Assembly (NCBI RefSeq): GCF_001294645.1
Contig: NZ_CP011868.1
Location: forward strand, 868,001 to 932,000
Direction of reading: 5' to 3'
Source: Pseudonocardia sp. HH130629-09
GTDB lineage: Bacteria > Actinomycetota > Actinomycetes > Mycobacteriales > Pseudonocardiaceae
DNA: 64,000 nt
The notes under the pieces were generated by a model. That model ran no database searches and was not told the DNA's origin. It saw only the letters and a program-made list of their open reading frames with translations. Position 1 is the first letter of the stretch, and every line of letters begins with the position of its first letter. The position numbers were made by a program, and so were the translations under genes. Shown one piece after another: positions 35,980 through 44,137 of this stretch.

Positions 35980-36879
35980 ATGTCCCACACACCGGAGGAA
36001 TCAGACAGTCAGGACGTGCAGGCAGCCATCGGCGGGCCGACAGCCACGGCTGATCCTTCCGATCCCGGCTATCTCGACGCCTTTATAGCTTACGAATCAA
36101 TACTTACTGACCATTACGAAGAGTTTCTTGTCGAGACGTCGATGGTCTTCTTCGACGATCACTGGCAACATTCTGATGAGATCAAGATTAACGTGCACTT
36201 GTACCCCTCTACTGAGGGCAGGCCGTTTCTCACGTTAGCAACTTGCGGTATGGGTCTTACCCGTATGAATGTCAACGACACGAGCAGTATCGAGGTTCGA
36301 GATTTATCGACCGGGGCCGTAGTCGCGGCACCTGACGACTTCGTGGGCAATGAGGAGTATTCCAGAGCGGAATTACTCCTATACCTCCCGGCCGACTGGG
36401 ACTTCGGAGACCCGGACGGCTACGTACCGCTGCAGCTCTTGGTCCGGTTGGCTCGCTACCCGCACAGGGAATCGACTTGGCTCGGTCCTGAACAGACCGT
36501 CTCAAATGGGCCCGGATTCGAACCGTTCTTCGAAGGTTCGCTTCTTGCAGCGTCGTACTTCTTGCCAGCGGTCTTGGAGCAGGAAGAGTTTTTCCACTTT
36601 GATATTGGTGACGGCGCCCACTTGCACGTCTTGTGGGTTCAGCCAATCACCATCGGTGAGTGCCATTTGAAACGCACAGAAGGTCCGGCAGAACTCAACG
36701 TTCGCCTGATGGAGAACGACGTGCTAGTTCTCGACATCGATCGGGCCTGCACTGTGTCTCCGGAGACTCGAGCCCAGAGGCGCACGCGGGAGCGGGCACA
36801 GAAGCGTAGGCGACGCTCACGTCGGGAGCTACCCTGGGAAAGCCTAACCTGCGGTGTGTCAACGGCGGGTTGGGAGTGA
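35980..36879 (+). CDS. suppressor-of-fused (SUFU) domain protein, C-terminus replaced by IS21 sequence
   Basis: This 299-residue soluble protein resembles the SUFU domain: FLTLATCGMGLTRMNV in the middle, then SRAELLLYLPADWDF and VPLQLLVRLARYPH, followed by WLGPEQTVSNG and a long basic tail (RRTRERAQKRRRRSRR). In bacteria this domain is common among toxin-immunity proteins, and its partners vary. Codon use is clearly richer in A/T than neighbours, a sign of transfer. The IS21 element begins at 36857, so the last 7 residues are IS-derived. Across the matching 5-bp target copies the original frame would run on to a stop at 39169-39171. Confidence 0.75.
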   Translation: MSHTPEESDSQDVQAAIGGPTATADPSDPGYLDAFIAYESILTDHYEEFLVETSMVFFDDHWQHSDEIKINVHLYPSTEGRPFLTLATCGMGLTRMNVNDTSSIEVRDLSTGAVVAAPDDFVGNEEYSRAELLLYLPADWDFGDPDGYVPLQLLVRLARYPHRESTWLGPEQTVSNGPGFEPFFEGSLLAASYFLPAVLEQEEFFHFDIGDGAHLHVLWVQPITIGECHLKRTEGPAELNVRLMENDVLVLDIDRACTVSPETRAQRRTRERAQKRRRRSRRELPWESLTCGVSTAGWE

Positions 36880-36927
36880 CCCCGTAGCGACGGATTGGAA
36901 CTGACCCCCGGCGTGGTGTGGTGATGG

Positions 36928-37779
36928 TCAGTCGTTGCTGGCGCGGTTGTGTTTGGCCAGGAGCTCGCGTCGGGCGCGGGTGCGGTAGGAGTCCCCGGAC
37001 AGGGTCAGGACTTCGGCGTGGTGGACGAGGCGGTCGATCATGGCTGCGGCGACGACGTCGTCGGAGAAGGTCTCGCCCCAGCGGCCGAAGGGCAGATTGC
37101 TGGTGACCATGACGCTGCCTTGTTCATAGCGGGAAGCGATGAGCTGGAAGAACAGGTTCGCTGCGTCCTGGTCGAACGGGATGTAGCCGACCTCGTCGAT
37201 GATGATCAGTTTGTAGCGGCGGATCTTCTTCAGCTCGGCCTCGAGCCGGCCGCTCTGGTGCGCGGCGGCGAGTCTGGTGATCCAGTTGCTGGCGGTGTCG
37301 AACAGGACCGAGTAGCCGGCGTGGGCGGCTTTGACGCCGAGCCCGATCGCGAGGTGGGTCTTCCCGATCCCGGGCGGGCCGAGCAGGATCACGTTCTCGC
37401 ACTTGGCGACGAACGTGCTCGTGGCCAGGTGGGCCAGGATGTCGCGGCGCAGCGAGGGCAGATGGTCGAGGTTGAAGTCCTCCAAGGTCTTGACCTGGGG
37501 GAAGTGCGCGGTGCGGATCCGCATGACCGTGCCCTTGGACTCGCGGTCGGCGACCTGGCGCTGCAGCAGCGCGCCCAGATACTCCTCGTGCGACCAGTTC
37601 TCCTCACGGGCCTGGGCGGCAAGCTGTTCCCAGCTGGCCGCGATGGTCGGGGTCTTCAGGACCCGGGTCAGGTAGGCGATCATCGCCGGCAGTCCGTCGG
37701 GGACCGCGGCCAGCACCGGACCGGCCGGCCCCGAGCTCCCAGCGGGGTCGGTGGTGATCTTCGGTGGTGTGGTTGTCAT
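36928..37779 (-). CDS. istB: IstB-like AAA+ ATPase (IS21 helper)
   Basis: This 283-residue DnaC-like ATPase has Walker A LLGPPGIGKTHLA, Walker B LIIIDEVGYIPFD and the sensor region SVMVTSNLPFGRWGE. It assists IstA in target selection and strand transfer. The ATG at 37779 overlaps the istA stop. An N-terminal 40-residue Pro/Thr-rich extension precedes the helical domain. The frame is open far upstream through istA, but that is out-of-frame shadow sequence. Confidence 0.93.
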   Translation of the reverse strand: MTTTPPKITTDPAGSSGPAGPVLAAVPDGLPAMIAYLTRVLKTPTIAASWEQLAAQAREENWSHEEYLGALLQRQVADRESKGTVMRIRTAHFPQVKTLEDFNLDHLPSLRRDILAHLATSTFVAKCENVILLGPPGIGKTHLAIGLGVKAAHAGYSVLFDTASNWITRLAAAHQSGRLEAELKKIRRYKLIIIDEVGYIPFDQDAANLFFQLIASRYEQGSVMVTSNLPFGRWGETFSDDVVAAAMIDRLVHHAEVLTLSGDSYRTRARRELLAKHNRASND

Positions 37780-39035
37780 GAGCTGCTCGCTTCCTCGGCA
37801 GTGGAGACGAAGTCGACACCGAACAGGGCGTCGTAGTCGGGCAGTGCGCGCAGGGTCACCGGGTGGCCGTCGAGGTGACGGCGTGCTGCGGCCTGTCGGG
37901 TGTTGCGGTCGTGGGCCAGGGCGCGGCGCATCGCCGCGGCGGTGTGCTGGTGCGCCGGGTCGGTGATCACCGCGTGGCGGGCCCAGCTGCGGTCGTGACG
38001 GGCGACGACCTGGCCGGCGCAGTAGACGACGACCTCGCGCGGTGAGGCGGCGACATCGACGAACCGGCCGATCATCTGCGGATCCACGGAGTAGTCGTTG
38101 GCATCGACGCGGACGTAGTAGTCCCGTGCCAGCCGGATCCGCTGGGCCAGCCCGATCGGCGGGTCCAGCGGCGGCAGCGGAGTCATCGCCGCGTAGTCGT
38201 GGGCGAGCACGTCCACCGGGCGGCCGCCGATCGCTCGGACGGTGCGGGTGTTGGCCCGGGCCAGCCAGTCGTCGATCTGGTGGTTGAAGTCGGCTGGGGA
38301 GGCGAAGCGACGTCCGGGCAGGAACGAGGTCTCGAAGTAGCCGTTGTTGCGTTCGACCAGCCCCTTGAACTCCGGATCCCGCGGTGGGGCAAGCCGGATC
38401 CGGGTGGCCAGAGTGCCGGCGAACGCAGCGGCCGGTGCCGAGACCCGCCCGGTCCCGCCGATCGCAGACTCCCGGTCCCAGACCAGCGTGCGGGTCACCC
38501 GCCCGACGTCGCTGATCAGCTGCCACATCCCGGACAGGATGTCCCCGGCCTGGCGCGAGGGGATCATCGTCGCGGACAAGAACCGCGAGTAGCCCAGCGT
38601 CATCACCAGCACCGGTAGGACCCGTTCCTGGCCTGGGCCGACGGGGATCGTGGTCTCGGGGAACCACAGGTCGCACTGGGTGATCTCGCCCGGTGCGTAG
38701 GCGACCCGGTCGACCGGGTCGATCCCGACATACTCGGGGCGGATCTGGCGGATCCGGTCCTTGAGCACGGTCAGCGAGTGCTCCCACCCGATCCGCTCTG
38801 CGATCACCGTGGCCGGCATGCGTGGGAACTGCGCCAGCAATGCCCGCACCTGCGGCTCGACCGCATCCGCCAGCGATCCCCGCGGGCCCCGTTCCCGCTT
38901 CGGCGGGCCCGGCGCCCGCAACGCGGAGCGCACCGTGTTGCGGGCCACCCCCAGCCGGCGGGCGATCTCCTTGATCGGGACACCCTCGGCCCGATGCAGA
39001 CGACGGATCTCGGCCCAGTCCTCCACCGACAACAC
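37776..39035 (-). CDS. istA: IstA transposase (IS21 family)
   Basis: This 419-residue DDE recombinase has an N-terminal HTH (WAEIRRLHRAEGVPIKEIAR, then RRLGVARNTVRSALR). The catalytic core has Asp in EITQCDLWFPE, Asp in LVWDRESAIGG and Glu in PEFKGLVERNNGYFE. A C-terminal Mu-type beta-barrel region follows. It is complete, with no stop or shift, so with istB it should form a functional pair. Confidence 0.93.
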   Translation of the reverse strand: MLSVEDWAEIRRLHRAEGVPIKEIARRLGVARNTVRSALRAPGPPKRERGPRGSLADAVEPQVRALLAQFPRMPATVIAERIGWEHSLTVLKDRIRQIRPEYVGIDPVDRVAYAPGEITQCDLWFPETTIPVGPGQERVLPVLVMTLGYSRFLSATMIPSRQAGDILSGMWQLISDVGRVTRTLVWDRESAIGGTGRVSAPAAAFAGTLATRIRLAPPRDPEFKGLVERNNGYFETSFLPGRRFASPADFNHQIDDWLARANTRTVRAIGGRPVDVLAHDYAAMTPLPPLDPPIGLAQRIRLARDYYVRVDANDYSVDPQMIGRFVDVAASPREVVVYCAGQVVARHDRSWARHAVITDPAHQHTAAAMRRALAHDRNTRQAAARRHLDGHPVTLRALPDYDALFGVDFVSTAEEASSS

Positions 39036-39185
39036 CCCCTCAGCGTCGTGCAGAGGGGGTCAATCCCAAGCCGACGCTAGGGGGTCAGTCTGAGCCCGTC
39101 GTCGACACGGTGAGTGTCACGAGACTTTTTACGAAGTGTTGATTGAGGCAGATGACGACGTTTCCGGCTAGAAGCAAAGGCGTCC

Positions 39186-39740
39186 GTGACTAGCGCACAG
39201 GTACCCTGGTGGTGGGCCCCTGTCCTCGGCGCGCTCGCTGGAGCCATTGCAGGAGTCATCACAACCCTTTTAGTCGGCTCCAGCAAAGCGGAGCGAGAAG
39301 AGCGCGGCAAGCGTCGGATTGACGCGCGACGTTCGATAGGCGACGCGTTGCGGACACTTAGATACCGCGTTTCCGAATATCGTCTAGCGAAGTTCAACCT
39401 TACAAAATTAGCCGACTTCGATACTGTTCGTCATTCCGCTGCGATCCTAGCCTCGACGATCCACAATGCCGGACATGTTCTACCCAGACTCGAACAGCTT
39501 CGACTGATGCACGACGTGCGACGCGTTGTCGGCCGCAACCTAATGACGGCGGCCACCATGCGCGCTCCTGAACATGACGAAGTCCTAGATGATTCGGCAT
39601 TGCAAGCGGCAGTCTCGATAGAACGACAGCCTGCAAGGGAAGCTCTTTTTGGCGGATATTTGCAGAACCTAAAGCCGACAGAAAAGAAGTGGGACAACCT
39701 GCTAGCTGCGATTGATCGACTCAGACGCCGGTTTCCGTAA
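39186..39740 (+). CDS. membrane-anchored protein of unknown function
   Basis: Not recognised. The 184-residue product has one N-terminal hydrophobic segment (WAPVLGALAGAIAGVITTLL), followed directly by a charged helix (KAEREERGKRRIDARRSIGD) and a mostly helical cytoplasmic part. GTG 39186 is preceded by AAAGG at 6 bases. Like the SUFU gene it has low GC and rare-codon content for this genome, suggesting that both came together from another source. It is downstream of the SUFU gene in the pre-IS21 arrangement, 14 bp after the inferred original SUFU stop, so they were probably one operon. Confidence 0.7.
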   Translation: MTSAQVPWWWAPVLGALAGAIAGVITTLLVGSSKAEREERGKRRIDARRSIGDALRTLRYRVSEYRLAKFNLTKLADFDTVRHSAAILASTIHNAGHVLPRLEQLRLMHDVRRVVGRNLMTAATMRAPEHDEVLDDSALQAAVSIERQPAREALFGGYLQNLKPTEKKWDNLLAAIDRLRRRFP

Positions 39741-39902
39741 CGGGCAGCGACGGAGGGGAGGGCGCCGCGCGGTGACCGGCCGGAGGCCGCACGCTGCGCG
39801 CGGCGCCAGGGGCGCCGCCTTGAAACGGAATGGAAAGTCTAGAAACAGCGCGCACCGTGGAAGCGCTACAGGCCGGCTGATGCCCGGGCCGTGATCATGC
39901 GA

Positions 39903-39951
39903 CACCAGTAGCCGGACCTGCTGGTGCATCGAGTTTCGTCGTTTGACGACG
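39903..39951 (+). promoter_or_regulatory. operator-like repeats upstream of the XRE gene
   Basis: CACCAG...CTGGTG (39903-39926) is followed by CGTCGT-TTG-ACGACG (39937-39951), a perfect palindrome with 6-bp arms. They lie 50-110 bp before the XRE start and are candidate binding sites for the regulator itself. Confidence 0.45.
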
Positions 39952-40000
39952 GTGAACGGTACGTCCGTGCGAACGTCATCGGAGCTGCCGTGGGCGGCGG

Positions 40001-40006
40001 TAGTCT
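40001..40006 (+). promoter_or_regulatory. -10 element for a leaderless XRE transcript
   Basis: TAGTCT ends 6 bases before GTG 40013, the same geometry as other leaderless starts in this window. It supports 40013 over ATG 40034. Confidence 0.45.
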
Positions 40007-40012
40007 GGGCAG

Positions 40013-41251
40013 GTGCGCGGGGCCGGTGATGAGATGCAGATCGGTGAACGGGTCGCGTTCTGTCGGCAACGGCGCGGCTACACACAGAGCCAACTCGCTG
40101 GCCTCGTCGGCCGGAGCACCGACTGGCTGAGCAAGATCGAGCGAGGGGAGCGTCCGCTCCGCCGCGTCGATCTTCTGACTGAGCTGGCATCGGCACTGCG
40201 TGTCTCACTCGGCGACCTCATGGGCCAGCCAGTCCTGATGGAGGACGACGACGAGCGCGACGACATTCCGGCAATCCGCGACGCCCTCATGGCACCGGGC
40301 CGACTGTCGCGTGTGCTGTTCGCATCCGAGGCGGGTCAGCCGCCTGATTTGGGGCAGGCCGAGCAGCTCGTCGAGTTCTTGTGGGCTGACTACCAGAGGG
40401 GACGGATCAGCGACGTTGTTGAACGACTACCGCGCCTGATCCAGGCGGCGCAGCAGCTGGAAGACGCCGCAGCCGGCCGCGGCACGGATGACCGCCGTCG
40501 TTCGTGGGCGATGTCCGCCCGCACGCACCACCTCGCCGCGACGACACTGAGCAAGGTCGGCGAGGCCGACCTTTCGTGGATCGCCGCCGAGCGTGCGATG
40601 AAGGCCGCCGACGAGGCCGACGACCCGCTTGTGCTTGCGTCCGCCGCTCGGGCAGCGACGCACGCGCTGCTCGCTGTCGGCCGGTACGACGATGCGCTCA
40701 GCCTCGGCGAGACTGCCGCGCGGTGGCTCGGGCCGCAGGTCGAGGCAGGCGACCCGGAGGCGCTGAGCCTGCTCGGGATGCTTCACCTAAGGACCGCGGT
40801 TGCTGCAGCGCGTCGGCAGGACCGATCGTCCTCGGACGAACTGCTCCGGCACGCCGAACAGGCGGCGGAGCGGCTCGGGGAGGACGCGAACTACTGGCAG
40901 ACGGGCTTCGGGCCGACGAACGTCGAGCTGCACCGACTTTCGGCCGGCCTCGACTTGGGCGACATGTCGTGGGTCGCCCGGCGCGGTGAGGACGTCGACG
41001 CCTCGCACCTCCCGGCCGAGCGCCAAGTGACCCATATGATCGACCTCGCGCGAGCGCTCTCGTACCTTGCGCGCGACGACGATGCGCTGACGCTGCTGCT
41101 CGATGCCGAGCAGACGGCACCCGCGCTCGTCCGCCACAGCGCCGTCGTGCGAGAGACGGTCAAGACCATGCACCGCCGCGCGCCGGTCACCGGTGGCAGC
41201 CGGTCGTCCCGTCTGCTCGGGCTCGCACAGCGGTGCAGGGCGGTTCGATGA
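40013..41251 (+). CDS. XRE-family regulator with C-terminal TPR-like helical domain
   Basis: This 412-residue protein has an N-terminal HTH_XRE (residues ~8-60: IGERVAFCRQRRGYTQSQLA, GRSTDWLSKIERGERPL, ELASALRVSLGDLM). After it come about 330 residues of paired helices resembling TPRs (ALLAVGRYDDALSLGETAAR, MLHLRTAVAAARRQDRSSSD, LARALSYLARDDDALTLLL). Such HTH-TPR proteins often sense a ligand, and some sense peptides. Its TGA overlaps the next ATG, coupling it to a flavoprotein. In this element it probably controls transfer or excision. Confidence 0.85.
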   Translation: MRGAGDEMQIGERVAFCRQRRGYTQSQLAGLVGRSTDWLSKIERGERPLRRVDLLTELASALRVSLGDLMGQPVLMEDDDERDDIPAIRDALMAPGRLSRVLFASEAGQPPDLGQAEQLVEFLWADYQRGRISDVVERLPRLIQAAQQLEDAAAGRGTDDRRRSWAMSARTHHLAATTLSKVGEADLSWIAAERAMKAADEADDPLVLASAARAATHALLAVGRYDDALSLGETAARWLGPQVEAGDPEALSLLGMLHLRTAVAAARRQDRSSSDELLRHAEQAAERLGEDANYWQTGFGPTNVELHRLSAGLDLGDMSWVARRGEDVDASHLPAERQVTHMIDLARALSYLARDDDALTLLLDAEQTAPALVRHSAVVRETVKTMHRRAPVTGGSRSSRLLGLAQRCRAVR

Positions 41252-41814
41252 CCGACGACGGACCGGTCGTGGGTCTCGTGGCCGGTGGAGTTGGTGGGGT
41301 CGAAACGATCCGCACCGAGTTCGTAGTACCGGCGATCGAACGTGGCTGGACGGTCGCCGTCACGCTGACGCCGACCGCGGGTCAGTGGCTCGACAAGTCC
41401 GGCGAGCTCGCGGAGCTGGAGGCGATGACACGGCTTCCCGTTCGTGTCGCGCCGCGCCAGCCGGGCGAGCGGAGCCCTCACCCACCCGTGAACTGTTACG
41501 TCGTCGCGCCGGCCTCGGCCAACACTGTGGCGAAGCTTGCGCTCGGTATCGCGGACAATCAGGCACTCACGACCGTCGGCGAGGCGATCGGCAACCCGGT
41601 CACTCCGGTGGTTGTCTTCCCGCGGGTGAACGCGGCCCACGCGCGGCATCCAGCGTGGGAACGACACCTCGCTGCACTGCGCGCCGGGGGAGTCCACCTC
41701 GTGTACGGCCCGGAGGTCTGGACGCTCCACGAGCCGAGGCAGGCTCCGCCGGACCGGCGACTGCCATGGGACGAGATACTCTCCATCGTTGACCGGATCA
41801 TCATCAGTAGCTAG
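41248..41814 (+). CDS. flavoprotein of the PPC-decarboxylase/EpiD fold (PF02441-type)
   Basis: This 188-residue Rossmann-like flavoprotein has LVAGGVGGVETIRTEFVVPA at the start, a mid-protein CYVVAPASANTVAKLALGIA followed by DNQALTTVGEAI, and a late VVVFPRVNAAH. The 'APASANT' block is the FMN/substrate signature shared with phosphopantothenoylcysteine decarboxylase and the lanthipeptide cysteine decarboxylase EpiD. It is a stand-alone domain, unlike housekeeping CoaBC. ATG 41248 overlaps the XRE stop. A terminator at 41841 ends this two-gene unit. The substrate is unknown. Confidence 0.82.
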   Translation: MTDDGPVVGLVAGGVGGVETIRTEFVVPAIERGWTVAVTLTPTAGQWLDKSGELAELEAMTRLPVRVAPRQPGERSPHPPVNCYVVAPASANTVAKLALGIADNQALTTVGEAIGNPVTPVVVFPRVNAAHARHPAWERHLAALRAGGVHLVYGPEVWTLHEPRQAPPDRRLPWDEILSIVDRIIISS

Positions 41815-41840
41815 ATTTTCGGTGTTCATTCGCGATCTCT

Positions 41841-41871
41841 GAGGGACCCGGACAGTTTGTCCGGGTCCCTC
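41841..41871 (+). terminator. terminator of the XRE-flavoprotein operon
   Basis: GAGGGACCCGGA (41841-41852) pairs perfectly with TCCGGGTCCCTC (41860-41871) around a 7-base loop containing TTT, 26 bp after the stop. Confidence 0.75.
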
Positions 41872-41938
41872 GTGCATTCCGGGGTTCTCCTGTGATGGCT
41901 CCACCTCTCCGGTGGGTCGGGACACAGGAGGAAACTCG

Positions 41939-42286
41939 ATGTCTGTTCACAATCGCGAACAATCTGACACAACGGTGTCAACGGCGGACGACCGCGCTCA
42001 GCGGGCCGTTCGTACGTCCCGTCTGATGACGGTCGAGGAGGTCGCCGAGCTGTGGTTCGGTGAGGTCGGACCGGGCGGCTCCGCCAGCTCCAACTGCCAG
42101 AAGATCCGCCGCCTGATTCCCGCGGCTCTCCCTGCGCGACGAATCGGGAATCGTTGGTACGTCAGTCGCGCAACGGCTGAGGAGTGGGTTGCGGGTTCGG
42201 ACGACGCGGCTGTGATGGCTCACCCGGACACGCGAGCGATGATGCATGCGGCGCCGGTCGTTCCGAGTCCGCGGAGCGCGGAGTAA
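41939..42286 (+). CDS. excisionase-like helix-turn-helix protein
   Basis: This 115-residue protein has a MerR/Xis-type winged helix in its centre (RLMTVEEVAELWFGEVGPGG, then KIRRLIPAALPARRIGNRWY, VSRATAEEWV). Such proteins in integrative elements act as recombination directionality factors or replication regulators. ATG 41939 follows AGGAGG at 41927. The stop TAA shares its last base with the ATG of the next gene. No integrase is adjacent, so its partner is missing or outside the window. Confidence 0.8.
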   Translation: MSVHNREQSDTTVSTADDRAQRAVRTSRLMTVEEVAELWFGEVGPGGSASSNCQKIRRLIPAALPARRIGNRWYVSRATAEEWVAGSDDAAVMAHPDTRAMMHAAPVVPSPRSAE

Positions 42287-42531
42287 TGGGCAGCGTCGGA
42301 TTGCTGATCCTCTTTGCAATCGTCGGTGCCGCGATCTGTGCGAAGGCACGCTCGGCTCTGGGCGCGATCGCGTTCTCGATCATCGGGCTGATCCTGTTCA
42401 TCTCCACGCCGGTCGGCGACGGACTGCCCGGGGCGATCGAGTCGTTCATGTCCGGGTTCGACCAGGCTGCCACGCTGGCGCTGAACCAGGAGCAGCCGCA
42501 GCGGGCCGGAACCGACGGGTCGGACCGGTGA
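42286..42531 (+). CDS. small membrane protein (Spd-like)
   Basis: This 81-residue protein has two hydrophobic helices (LLILFAIVGAAICAKA and AIAFSIIGLILFI) separated by a short basic turn, then a soluble Gln-rich tail. Small two-helix proteins near transfer genes of actinomycete plasmids and elements are often 'spread' proteins needed for intramycelial plasmid movement; that role is inference. The ATG overlaps the stop of the excisionase-like gene. Confidence 0.65.
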   Translation: MGSVGLLILFAIVGAAICAKARSALGAIAFSIIGLILFISTPVGDGLPGAIESFMSGFDQAATLALNQEQPQRAGTDGSDR

Positions 42532-42819
42532 GCCCCGCCGCTGGTGTGGTCGGGCGCCGGTTCGCCTTCAGGGCCAGGCGGGCCAAGGGCATGTGTGGTC
42601 CCGCCTGCGGCGGGGCGGCGGGCCGGCCGGCCCGAGTTCAGCACGACCTCCCTCAAGTTCAAGGGTGCTGCGCATCGGCTGGCGCCGACGGCCTGGCGGC
42701 CGCCCTTGAGCTCGAGCCTCCGAGGTCGCGCGCGCCTTACGGCGCGGTGGCGGGGCAGGCGCCGCCACCCGGGGGCCGGGCCGACCGGCCCACCACCGGC
42801 GTCAGTCAGGAGGCCAACA
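42532..42819 (+). other. structured GC-rich leader before the transfer operon
   Basis: There is no gene in these 288 bp. They are dense in short inverted repeats (GCCTGCGGCGGGGC, GCGCGCCTTACGGCGC, GGCGCCGCCACCC). They end at AGGAGGCCAAC before ATG 42820. A similar GC-rich region ending GGGAGGCCACC lies before ATG 55316, so this layout recurs in the element. Confidence 0.45.
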
Positions 42820-43119
42820 TGATCATCAGCGAGGCACGGGACGAGCAGCTCACGACGCCGGACTTGGTCCACCTGGACGACCTGATCTGCCCGGGTTGCG
42901 GTGACCACGTCATCGGGGACCCGCCGCTCGGGTGGGACGCCTCGGCGGGCTTGGCACCGGAGTTCTCACACCGCGACGGGTCGGTGCTCTGCCCGGACAG
43001 CGGGCGGGCGGATCAGCGAGCCGGTCGAAGCCGGCGGCCTGCGGTTCGCCCTGACCGACGCCGGCGCGGCCGCCTTGATGGCGGACGCGGGTGCGATCGG
43101 AGCGGGGGCGTGGTCGTGA
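42820..43119 (+). pseudogene. small zinc-ribbon-like protein, one frameshift
   Basis: The N-terminal part (DLVHLDDLICPGCGDHVIGD, then FSHRDGSVLCPD) has a CxxC pair. The C-terminal part (SEPVEAGGLRFALTDAGAAA ... GAGAWS) is in the next frame. A one-base change in CGGGCGGGCG (43001-43010) would give a protein of about 99 residues whose stop overlaps the next GTG as GTGA. AGGAGG precedes the ATG. Function unknown; typical of short proteins in actinomycete integrative elements. Confidence 0.65.
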
Positions 43120-43526
43120 CCGGGCGCGATGGCCGGTCGCGGGTGCGGCAGGCGGCGATGGAGTGGGACGTGCCGGTCGACACGGCGCGCGTCGAGGACC
43201 TGGACGAGCGGCTGCGAGACGGGCGGTGCGGGCGCACCGGGTGGATGCAGGTCCTGATCGATCACGACACCCCGTCCGGTCGCTGTCCAGGCTGCGGGTG
43301 GGCGACGACGTCGTCCCGGCGGGACTGCCCGTCGCGAGTGATTGCAAAGGCCCTGCTCGAGCGGGCACCGCTGCCGGCCTGGTTGGCGCATCTGGTCAAC
43401 GACGTGCCAGGCGCGCGCACCAAGGCCAACGCCGCGACGCGGGAGCAGCAGCGAGCCGAGATGGACGAGACGCCGGGGTTGTTCGCGGCGCCGGCGCGGG
43501 TCCCGGATCCACGGGGGCCGCAGTGA
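43116..43526 (+). CDS. hypothetical protein with a CxxC knuckle
   Basis: Not recognised. The 136-residue acidic/basic mixed protein contains SGRCPGCGWATTSSRRDCPS, a possible zinc knuckle. It ends with a charged helix (TKANAATREQQRAEMDE) and a Pro-rich tail. GTG 43116 overlaps the preceding stop, and its own TGA overlaps an in-frame GTG for the WhiB gene. It belongs to the run of overlapping transfer-operon genes. Confidence 0.65.
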   Translation: MTGRDGRSRVRQAAMEWDVPVDTARVEDLDERLRDGRCGRTGWMQVLIDHDTPSGRCPGCGWATTSSRRDCPSRVIAKALLERAPLPAWLAHLVNDVPGARTKANAATREQQRAEMDETPGLFAAPARVPDPRGPQ

Positions 43527-43633
43527 GTACGAGACGAGACGACGAGGTGGGACGGCCCGGCGACGGGTTCTTGGCGGAAGTCAGCCGCCGGGCCGCTCTC
43601 ACCGCACATCAGCAGAAGGCAGGCGAGAACACG

Positions 43634-44137
43634 ATGGTAGGACCAGTTGACCACGGCTGGCGCGCGCACGCGGCGTGCCGCACGGCCGACCCGGAGACCT
43701 TCTTCCCGGTCGCCGAGAACGGGCCCGAGCTCGATCGGGCGGTCGCGACGGCGAAGCGGATCTGCGCGGGCTGCCCGGTGCTGGCCGAGTGCCGGGCCTG
43801 GGCGATCGAGGCGCTGCCGCACGGGATCGCCGGAGCGATGACCGAACACGAGCGCCACCACGCCCGCCGCACGCGCCCCCCGCGTCGCGTCACGGCCTGC
43901 AGCGGGGGAGCGTCGACGACCCGGACGCCGGTCGGCGCGTCCCGGTTGCCGAGACGGCTGCGAGGGCCGGTGATCGCAGCCGGGCAAGCCGCGCTGGCCG
44001 ACGGGGTTCCGCGGGACCAGGTGGCGGACGAGTTCGCGGTGACCCGTCGCACAGTCGACCGCTGGGCCGCGACTCAGCAGCGCTCCCCCCCGACCACGGG
44101 CGCAGCGACGGGCGCGTTCGCGGGTGGTGACCGGTGA
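43634..44137 (+). CDS. WhiB-family Fe-S regulator with C-terminal HTH extension
   Basis: This 167-residue protein has the WhiB domain in its first 85 residues, with Cys in HAACRTADPETFFPV, CxxC in ICAGCPVLAECRAW plus a further Cys, and the turn GIAGAMTEHER. The four cysteines bind an O2/NO-sensitive [4Fe-4S] cluster. Unusually, about 45 residues at the end form a second helix-turn-helix (AALADGVPRDQVADEFAVTR, TVDRWAA). GTG 43523, overlapping the previous stop, is an alternative start that would add 37 residues. WhiB proteins partner with sigma factors; here it probably tunes transfer-gene expression. Confidence 0.85.
   Translation: MVGPVDHGWRAHAACRTADPETFFPVAENGPELDRAVATAKRICAGCPVLAECRAWAIEALPHGIAGAMTEHERHHARRTRPPRRVTACSGGASTTRTPVGASRLPRRLRGPVIAAGQAALADGVPRDQVADEFAVTRRTVDRWAATQQRSPPTTGAATGAFAGGDR

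Larger units (their letters stand above)
36857..39107 (-). mobile_element. IS21-family insertion sequence, complete
   Basis: The ends are long inverted repeats beginning TGTCRACGRCGGG, each with a second internal copy of the GACCCC box (about 50 bp in all). CGGTG flanks both sides (36852-36856 and 39108-39112) as a 5-bp target duplication. It encodes IstA and IstB with an ATGA overlap. It interrupts the 3' end of the SUFU gene. Confidence 0.92.

Noticed and set aside
35552..35988. Minus-strand open frames of about 117 residues before the SUFU gene
   Set aside because: No ribosome site, no motif and mixed composition; kept only as intergenic DNA.
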